A DNA stretch of 64,000 bases from Thermogemmatispora tikiterensis (GTDB lineage Bacteria; Chloroflexota; Ktedonobacteria; Ktedonobacterales; Ktedonobacteraceae): NCBI RefSeq assembly GCF_003268475.1, contig NZ_MCIF01000002.1, positions 3,704,671-3,768,670 on the forward strand, written 5' to 3'. The notes below the pieces were generated by a model that did not search any database, was not told the origin of the DNA, and saw only the letters and a program-made list of their open reading frames with translations. Within the stretch, counting starts at the first letter, position 1. Each line of letters begins with the position of its first letter. Below, piece by piece: positions 59,058 to 64,000 of this stretch. Made by a program: the position numbers and the translations under genes.

Positions 59058-60761
59058 TCAGGCTGATGGACGCTGGAAGAAGAAGCGATGTTCGCAGTAG
59101 CCGGCCAGCATGCCCACCAGTGAGAAGAGGGCATTGGTGTGTCCAGGCAGCGAGCCAAGGACAACCAGGCCACTATCGAGCAGGAGGTAGGCCAGCATGG
59201 CCAGCACCATCCCCAGATAGGGGCGCACGAACCAGGTGATCAGCAAGAAGAGGGGTTGGCCTCGTGAGGTGGACTGGCGCAGAGAGACCAGGCAACTCAC
59301 GCAACCGCCGAGCAGGCCGTAGGCCAGGACCAGCCAGGGCACGCCGAACGGGGCGAAATCTGGCGTAAAGACCTCCTGCCCGAAGCCCAGTCCCTCGCTA
59401 ATGGCCAGGGCCAGCACGGCCAGGAGTAGGAGGGCGTGGTAGACGGCCAGTGCCAGTAGCCAGCCCTGGGGAGCCGGACGGAGGGCAGTAGGGGTAGAAG
59501 ATGGCTCCGGCGCGCCTGGCGATGGCGCAGGAGATGGCCCTACCGGCTCGGGTGAGGTTGCGGCGACAGGGGCCTGGCTGGGAGAAGCCGGACTGGAGCG
59601 CTCCCGTTCATCTTTGCCTGAGACTGCCGCGATCGGCTCTGTATCCAGCTCATCGCTCTCCGCTGGCGAATGCGAGCCGGCCAGCCCTCCAGGCCCGCTG
59701 GCGGAACCTGGCCTGACCCTTTCCCCTGATGATTCGGCGGACGTGCTGGCCCGACCTTCCAGGTCCAGCAGATAGCTCTCCGGTAGCTTCTGGCGGCGGG
59801 CACTTTCCAGCAGGTGCCGCACATAGGGATCACCTGCGTGGCGCTCGGGTAGGCGTGGGTGGAAATACTTGCGGACCGTTGCCGAAGCGATATAGGTTGT
59901 GCAGGTAATCTCGCGCTGGCGTAAAGGCTCATGGACGACCACCGTCAGTGGCTCGAAGAGGCCGATTGGAGGGACCGCATCGTGGACCTTATCCAGGGGA
60001 ACCACGCCGTCCTCGGCTGGCAGGGCCAACCGGCGCGGCACGCGATAGAGCATGCCCCAGACCGCGGCAGCCGGGTCACTACTCGGCAGGATCGAGGCGA
60101 CAACGTCGCCCGTGGCCGTGCGCACCGTACCGAAACCCAGCTCATAGCCTTTGAGCATGCCTGGCCCGTAAGGCAGAGCCAGCCCGTCCAGCAATTGAGG
60201 ACTGTTCAGTACCACTGTATCCATCTCTGGGCCGTACTCAAACAGCCAGAGGAATTCATTGCGCTCCTGTCCCAGCTGCGTTGAGGCGACCACCTCCTCC
60301 TTCTCCGCTACCTGGCTGGCGACAGGAAGCGGCGTCTCTTCCAGTGAACTGTATTCTTCGGGGACAGGAGGCGCAGCCGGGGCCTCCTCGGGGAACGGCG
60401 CACCTCCATCCGTCAGACGGGGGCCAAAGGCGCTCCCTGTCTCGCCCAGCGCCAGCGAGGGCGGGCGTGGCGTACTGCTGCGCACTATGGGCACACCTGG
60501 CGCCACAAAGTCGTCGCCTCGTCGGCGCTTTTCTCCACGTCCCTCGCGTCCCTCACGCCCCTCACGCATCTCTCTTCTCTCCCTTCGCTCTCTCTCGATC
60601 GGAGCTTCGCGCTCCCTCTCATGTTCGCGCGCTGGCTGTGCCTCGCCTGGCTGTGCCTCGCCTGGCTGTGCCTCGCCTGGCTGTGCCTCCGCTGACTGTG
60701 CCTCGCCTGGCTGACTCTCCTGCCGCTCTCCCTGAACTGGCTGCTCAGCATTACCGTGCAT
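59058..60761 (-). CDS. Membrane protein with degenerate gamma-glutamylcyclotransferase-like domain
   Basis: About 567 residues from the ATG at 60761 (MHGNAEQPVQ), with GGAAGGGGGAAG upstream; a start at 60878 is possible. Residues 10-90 are a low-complexity charged region with QPGEA repeats and Arg/Glu runs. The centre (about 160-340) looks like a GGCT/AIG2 domain: LWLFEYGPEMD (cf. YGSNL), GMLKGYELGFG, VASILPSSDPAAAVWGMLYR, FEPLTVVVHEPLR. The usual catalytic Glu region LDxxEG reads LDKVHDA, so activity is doubtful. A second disordered Pro/Ser linker precedes four membrane helices (WLLALAVYHALLLLAVLALA, LVLAYGLLGGCVSCLVSL, LITWFVRPYLGMVLAMLAYL, TNALFSLVGMLAG). Function unknown. Confidence 0.65.
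   Translation of the reverse strand: MHGNAEQPVQGERQESQPGEAQSAEAQPGEAQPGEAQPGEAQPAREHEREREAPIERERRERREMREGREGREGRGEKRRRGDDFVAPGVPIVRSSTPRPPSLALGETGSAFGPRLTDGGAPFPEEAPAAPPVPEEYSSLEETPLPVASQVAEKEEVVASTQLGQERNEFLWLFEYGPEMDTVVLNSPQLLDGLALPYGPGMLKGYELGFGTVRTATGDVVASILPSSDPAAAVWGMLYRVPRRLALPAEDGVVPLDKVHDAVPPIGLFEPLTVVVHEPLRQREITCTTYIASATVRKYFHPRLPERHAGDPYVRHLLESARRQKLPESYLLDLEGRASTSAESSGERVRPGSASGPGGLAGSHSPAESDELDTEPIAAVSGKDERERSSPASPSQAPVAATSPEPVGPSPAPSPGAPEPSSTPTALRPAPQGWLLALAVYHALLLLAVLALAISEGLGFGQEVFTPDFAPFGVPWLVLAYGLLGGCVSCLVSLRQSTSRGQPLFLLITWFVRPYLGMVLAMLAYLLLDSGLVVLGSLPGHTNALFSLVGMLAGYCEHRFFFQRPSA
60636..60712 (-). repeat. 15-bp tandem repeats encoding QPGEA
   Basis: About five units of TGGCTGTGCCTCGCC on the plus strand (with small changes), in frame on the minus strand as repeated GEAQP. 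Copy number could vary by slippage without frame loss. Confidence 0.7.
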
Positions 60762-61310
60762 ATCACTTCCCCCTTCCAACTCCAGGCGCGGTGCCTGACC
60801 CTTCTCCCCCGTCCCAGACCTCGCCATCGCCCCTGACTGCGGCAGTGCGCCGCGCCGTTCCGTATCATGCCTGGTCATGACCTGGCGTCGACCCTCATTT
60901 CCACATCAGCCCGTGCCCGGCCAGCCTGGCGGGCCGCAAGATTGTACCATCCCACTCCTGTCCCGTTCCGCTGGCCGTTCCCTCCCTGCTTACTCCGCTG
61001 CTCCGCTCTGCTCTGGCCTGCGCTGCCATTGCCCGTCGTTACCTGCCAGGCCATCAGCCCCCTCTGCAGACGAGGTCGGGAGCCGGGCGGAGGTGCCTCG
61101 GTCTCTCCTCCCCTGGCCGGTAGTCCCGACTCTGCGCTGTGACGCTATGCACCCCGTGGCGCCCCGGCCCTGGCCACCCTCTGCCTGGCTCTACGCGTTC
61201 TACCTGAAGCAAGCGAGCATAATGCGGAGGTGCTGTAAGAGGTAGTTTCACTTCTGCAATTGATAGGATACACATTTGAATCGCTTTCGCCAAGTCTGCA
61301 GGACCTGTGG
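60762..61310. other. Intergenic region upstream of the GGCT-like membrane gene
   Basis: 549 bases, GC-rich, without a recognisable gene. A modest AT-rich patch near 61250-61275 lies just past the stop of the isomerase-like gene. No good promoter match was found. Confidence 0.3.
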
Positions 61311-62159
61311 CTAGTGAGAGTCACTGAGCGGCTCCTTATTGAAAAAGCCGCGCTCGGTCACAATAGCGGTGACCAGCTCGCCGGGGGTGCGATCGAAATA
61401 GAAGTTGCGCACCTCGATGCCGGGGATTGGCTCTTCCAGGACCTCTTCAGGCTCTTTCTCTTCCAGGAGGGAGAGGTCACCGGTCCAGGGCTGGGAGGAG
61501 ATTTTCAGCGATTCGCACAGGACGTAGAAAGGGATGCCGTAGCCACGGCTGGCCCAGGCCAGGAGTGCGGTACCGGCTTTGTTGATGACATCGCCGTTGG
61601 CGAGGACGCTGTCGGCGCCGACCACCACGGCGGTGCAGTCTGGAAGAAAGATGGCGGCCTCGGCGTCAGTAATGAGCGTGACGGCGAGGTTCAGATTCTG
61701 CAGGCGGCGAGCCACCTCTCGACCCTCATAGCGGGGGCGACCCTCCAGGACGATGACCCGTTTAATCTGGGACGCACAGGCGTGCAGAGCCTCCAGGACA
61801 GTCCCCGAAAGACTATGCGTCATCAAGGTGCCGGCCAGCAGCGGGCGCGCATGAGCGATGATGGCTTGCGGCGCGCGCTCATATTCTTCGCGCAAACGCG
61901 CTGCCTCCTGAGCCATGCCAGCCAGTCCCCCTGGGGCCTGGAGGATACGCCGGACCGCGCCGGCGATAGCGGCCATCGCCGGGCGGGCCTGCATCAGCTC
62001 CTCACCTGCAGCATGGATCTGGGCCAGTCTCTCTTCTGGCGAGCCGTCAGGAGCACGCGCCAGCTCTTCCAGGATGGCAATTGTCTCGCCCACCAGCCAA
62101 CGTGAGCCATGTTCGCGGTCATTGCGTACAGCATCAATGCGCTCCTGGAGCTTATTCAT
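61311..62159 (-). CDS. eIF2B alpha/beta/delta-like sugar-phosphate isomerase family protein
   Basis: 282 residues; ATG at 62159 behind GAAGGGAGGAAGC. The eIF2B/MtnA/R15P-isomerase fold shows in HSLSGTVLEALHACAS, VIVLEGRPRYEGREVARRL, TLITDAEAAIFLPDCTAVVV, the diagnostic VVGADSVLANGDVINKAGT and GIPFYVLCESLKI. Bacterial members are methylthioribose-1-phosphate isomerase or ribose-1,5-bisphosphate isomerase-like; the length (282, shorter than MtnA at ~340) favours the latter type. The catalytic Asp is in GDVINKAG; the Cys used by MtnA is not obvious. No pathway neighbour helps. A promoter lies about 65 bases upstream. Confidence 0.8.
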   Translation of the reverse strand: MNKLQERIDAVRNDREHGSRWLVGETIAILEELARAPDGSPEERLAQIHAAGEELMQARPAMAAIAGAVRRILQAPGGLAGMAQEAARLREEYERAPQAIIAHARPLLAGTLMTHSLSGTVLEALHACASQIKRVIVLEGRPRYEGREVARRLQNLNLAVTLITDAEAAIFLPDCTAVVVGADSVLANGDVINKAGTALLAWASRGYGIPFYVLCESLKISSQPWTGDLSLLEEKEPEEVLEEPIPGIEVRNFYFDRTPGELVTAIVTERGFFNKEPLSDSH

Positions 62160-62222
62160 GCTTCCTCCCTTCGTAGTTGGTTGGATCTTGGCTTTCGGGC
62201 CTGGTCGCTGCCATTACTAGTT

Positions 62223-62251
62223 ATTATCGCGCTCTCTCTTGAGACGTGCAA
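62223..62251 (-). promoter_or_regulatory. Promoter of the eIF2B-like gene
   Basis: Minus strand TTGCAC, 17-base spacer, GATAAT. Confidence 0.5.
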
Positions 62252-62353
62252 AGGGTCAGAAAGGCTGACTTTGCATGGCGAGGTCCCTCTCATGGCCTCT
62301 CATGGTCCTGTTTCTGGGCCAGGCCAGCTCTGATTGGTTCGGTTTTTACCGTC

Positions 62354-62420
62354 TGCATTGGCTCTTGTGATTCGCTGCCTGCCACACTACACTGCTAGTG
62401 TATTGGTATGAGCCAATGCA
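62354..62420 (+). promoter_or_regulatory. MocR gene promoter bracketed by an 11-bp inverted repeat
   Basis: TGCATTGGCTC (62354-62364) and its exact complement GAGCCAATGCA (62410-62420) are 45 bases apart. Between them lie TTGTGA (62365-62370), a 17-base spacer and TACACT (62388-62393). A third half-site ATTGG at 62402-62406 makes ATTGG-N6-CCAAT with the right arm. The ribosome site follows at 62421. It is a likely operator for the regulator encoded next. Confidence 0.7.
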
Positions 62421-62434
62421 GGAGGGGGAAAAAC

Positions 62435-64000
62435 ATGCGACACTCACGCCCATTTGAACACCGCTCGCGCTCGTGGTCCGCTGCTCCTGCTGCCTCCGTC
62501 TTTGTTCGGCTCGATCGCAGCAGCAGTGTGCCGCTCTATCGGCAGATCTATCAGCAGTTGCGTGAGGCGATACTCTCCGGGGCCTTGCCCGAAGGGGCCC
62601 GCCTGCCCACAGAGCGAGCTTTAGCGCGCGAGTTGGGAGTCAATCGTACAACGGTCATGAATGCTTACAACGAGTTGGCGAGCGAGGGCCTCATCGAGGG
62701 GCATGTCGGGCGTGGGACGCTGGTCCGGCGCAGCCTGCTCGCTCTGGAAGACGAGGAGTGCGAACCTGCCATGCCTTCCTGGCTGCTGGGACTGGCCGCT
62801 GGTGAGAGCGAGGTGCTTGGGCCTGACGCGCGCGTGCTCAGTGAGCTGATGGCGCTGGCTGAGTACGGCGGGATGATCTCCTTTGCCAGCGCCATGCCAG
62901 AGCCGGCCTTGCTGCCGGCAGAGCTGTTCCGCGAGATCTGTCAGGATTCGCTTCTCTCTGCCCGTCAGGAGGCACTTGGCTATTGCCCGGTAGAGGGCCT
63001 GCAGAGCCTGCGTCAGCAGGTGGCCCTGCGCATGCGTCGGCGGGGCGTACCTGTGGATGCCGGGCATATTTTGATCTTGTCTGGCTCGACACAGGGCATC
63101 GGTCTCGTTGGGCGTTTTCTGCTGCGTCCCGGCGATGAGGTCGTGGTCGAGGTCCCAACCTATATCGGGGCTATCCAGGCCTTTCGGGCCTTAGGGGCGC
63201 GGGTCATCGGTATCCCGCTGGATGCTGAAGGTCTGCGGCTGGATCTCTTGGAGAGCGTGCTGACGCGCCATCGTCCGCGGCTGATCTATACGCTGCCGAC
63301 CTTTCAGAATCCGACAGGTGTGGTGATGTCGCCTGAGCGCCGTCGGCGCTTGCTGCAACTCTGTCGGCGCTATCAGGTGCCAGTGTTGGAGGATGATGCC
63401 TACGGCGAGCTGTATTTTGATACGCCACCGCCTCCGCCGCTGAAAGCCCTCGATAGCAGCGAGCAGGTAATCTACCTGAGCACCTTCTCGAAAATGCTGG
63501 CGCCGGGCCTGCGGGTGGCCTGGCTGGCCGGGCCGGTGCCGATGATTGAACGCCTCTCATTGCATAAGCAGGTCTTTGACCTGAATACCAACGCCTTTGG
63601 TCAGTGGCTGGTTGCTGAGGTATTGCGGCGTGGCTGGTTGGATGGGCATCTGCGGCGCCTCAGCGCTGCCTATCGACGTAAGCGGGATCTTATGCTCCAG
63701 GCTATTGAGCACTACTGGCCCCGCGAGATACGGGTGACTCCGCCGGGAGGGGGCTTTCATCTCTGGTGCCGTCTCCCCGCTGGTCTGCGGGCACGTACCC
63801 TCCTGCGTGAGGCGGCGGCTGAAGGGGTGGCTCTCCTCAATGGCGAGCCTTTTCATGTCGATGGGGGTGGCCAGCAGTATGTCCGCCTGAGCTATGCCTA
63901 TCCCCAGGAAGCGCAGATCGAGGAGGGCATCCGTCGCATTGGCATAGTGCTGAAGCGTCTCTTGCTGCAGCGTAGTCAGGAGCAGATGCGCTCCTCTCCT
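62435..64000 (+). CDS. MocR-type regulator: GntR DNA-binding domain fused to class I aminotransferase (3' end cut off)
   Basis: 522 codons are open from the ATG at 62435 (after GGAGGGGG) to the last base, with no stop, so the end lies beyond the window. Residues 25-100 are a GntR winged helix: SVPLYRQIYQQLREAILSG, GARLPTERALARELGVNRTT, AYNELASEGLIEGHVGRGTL. From about 140 the aminotransferase fold follows: ISFASAMPEPALLP, YCPVEGLQSLRQQVA, LPTFQNPTG, LEDDAYGELYF, the PLP lysine in STFSKMLAPGLRVAWLAGP and GGGFHLWCRLP. MocR proteins use PLP or its adducts to control vitamin B6, GABA, taurine or amino-acid genes, usually a divergent neighbour. Here the divergent neighbour is the eIF2B-like gene. 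It may alternatively work mainly as an aminotransferase (LysN-like). Confidence 0.93.
   Translation, partial: MRHSRPFEHRSRSWSAAPAASVFVRLDRSSSVPLYRQIYQQLREAILSGALPEGARLPTERALARELGVNRTTVMNAYNELASEGLIEGHVGRGTLVRRSLLALEDEECEPAMPSWLLGLAAGESEVLGPDARVLSELMALAEYGGMISFASAMPEPALLPAELFREICQDSLLSARQEALGYCPVEGLQSLRQQVALRMRRRGVPVDAGHILILSGSTQGIGLVGRFLLRPGDEVVVEVPTYIGAIQAFRALGARVIGIPLDAEGLRLDLLESVLTRHRPRLIYTLPTFQNPTGVVMSPERRRRLLQLCRRYQVPVLEDDAYGELYFDTPPPPPLKALDSSEQVIYLSTFSKMLAPGLRVAWLAGPVPMIERLSLHKQVFDLNTNAFGQWLVAEVLRRGWLDGHLRRLSAAYRRKRDLMLQAIEHYWPREIRVTPPGGGFHLWCRLPAGLRARTLLREAAAEGVALLNGEPFHVDGGGQQYVRLSYAYPQEAQIEEGIRRIGIVLKRLLLQRSQEQMRSSP

Overview
The window is GC-rich bacterial chromosome. It carries secreted GH9, GH5 and GH30 glycosidases (two of them with a CBM2), tandem S53 (sedolisin) peptidases, large Ktedonobacteria-style membrane proteins (DUF2079, zinc-ribbon/Ig, NACHT-HEAT) and a SufCDSU cluster. 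Together these point to a Chloroflexota of the class Ktedonobacteria, most like the thermophilic plant-polymer degrader Thermogemmatispora. That assignment is inference from gene content and protein flavour; there is no rRNA gene here. Promoters look like ordinary sigma-A sites (TTGACA / TATAAT), and GTG or TTG starts and overlapping genes are common.

Layout. 1-4.6 kb: end of an unknown protein, a 2Fe-2S ferredoxin, a zinc-ribbon/Ig membrane protein and a GAF-like regulator. 5-9.8 kb: mutL-priA, translationally coupled. 9.8-13 kb: a membrane-anchored NACHT ATPase with HEAT repeats. 13.7-16.9 kb: two tandem S53 peptidases. 17-21.5 kb: an unknown membrane protein, a sigma-factor-like gene paired with a helix-turn-helix gene, and a methyltransferase. 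21.7-27.5 kb: ffh, an L,D-transpeptidase lipoprotein, a GH57 enzyme and an HNH nuclease. 27.9-28.7 kb: tRNA-Pro and a small conserved-looking gene.

29-35.7 kb: an Rrf2/IscR-type regulator precedes sufC-sufD-sufS-sufU, an SDR oxidoreductase and a Rieske ferredoxin, an Fe-S biogenesis block with no sufB. 36-41 kb: membrane proteins, an AllH/DUF2877 protein and a divergent PRPP synthetase. 41.5-44 kb: elongator tRNA-Met, two identical initiator tRNAs, and a tail-to-tail restriction-modification pair whose nuclease is a BamHI homologue keeping the DNA-reading residues. 44.4-50.3 kb: a cellulase/xylanase cluster (GH9-CBM3, GH5-CBM2, GH30-CBM2), with a long hairpin around the GH9 stop codon.

50.8-55.5 kb: an ECF vitamin/metal transporter (fused double ATPase, S, T) and an unknown membrane protein. 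55.5-58.2 kb: a candidate small RNA, a PadR repressor whose palindromic operator fills its own promoter spacer, and YvcK. 58.6-62.2 kb: a GYD protein, a membrane protein with a degenerate gamma-glutamylcyclotransferase-like domain, and an eIF2B-like isomerase. From 62.4 kb to the window end runs a MocR/GntR-aminotransferase regulator behind a promoter bracketed by an 11-bp inverted repeat; its 3' end is cut off.

Limits: all names come from motif reading and remembered family features, without database search. Promoters and terminators are consensus matches only.
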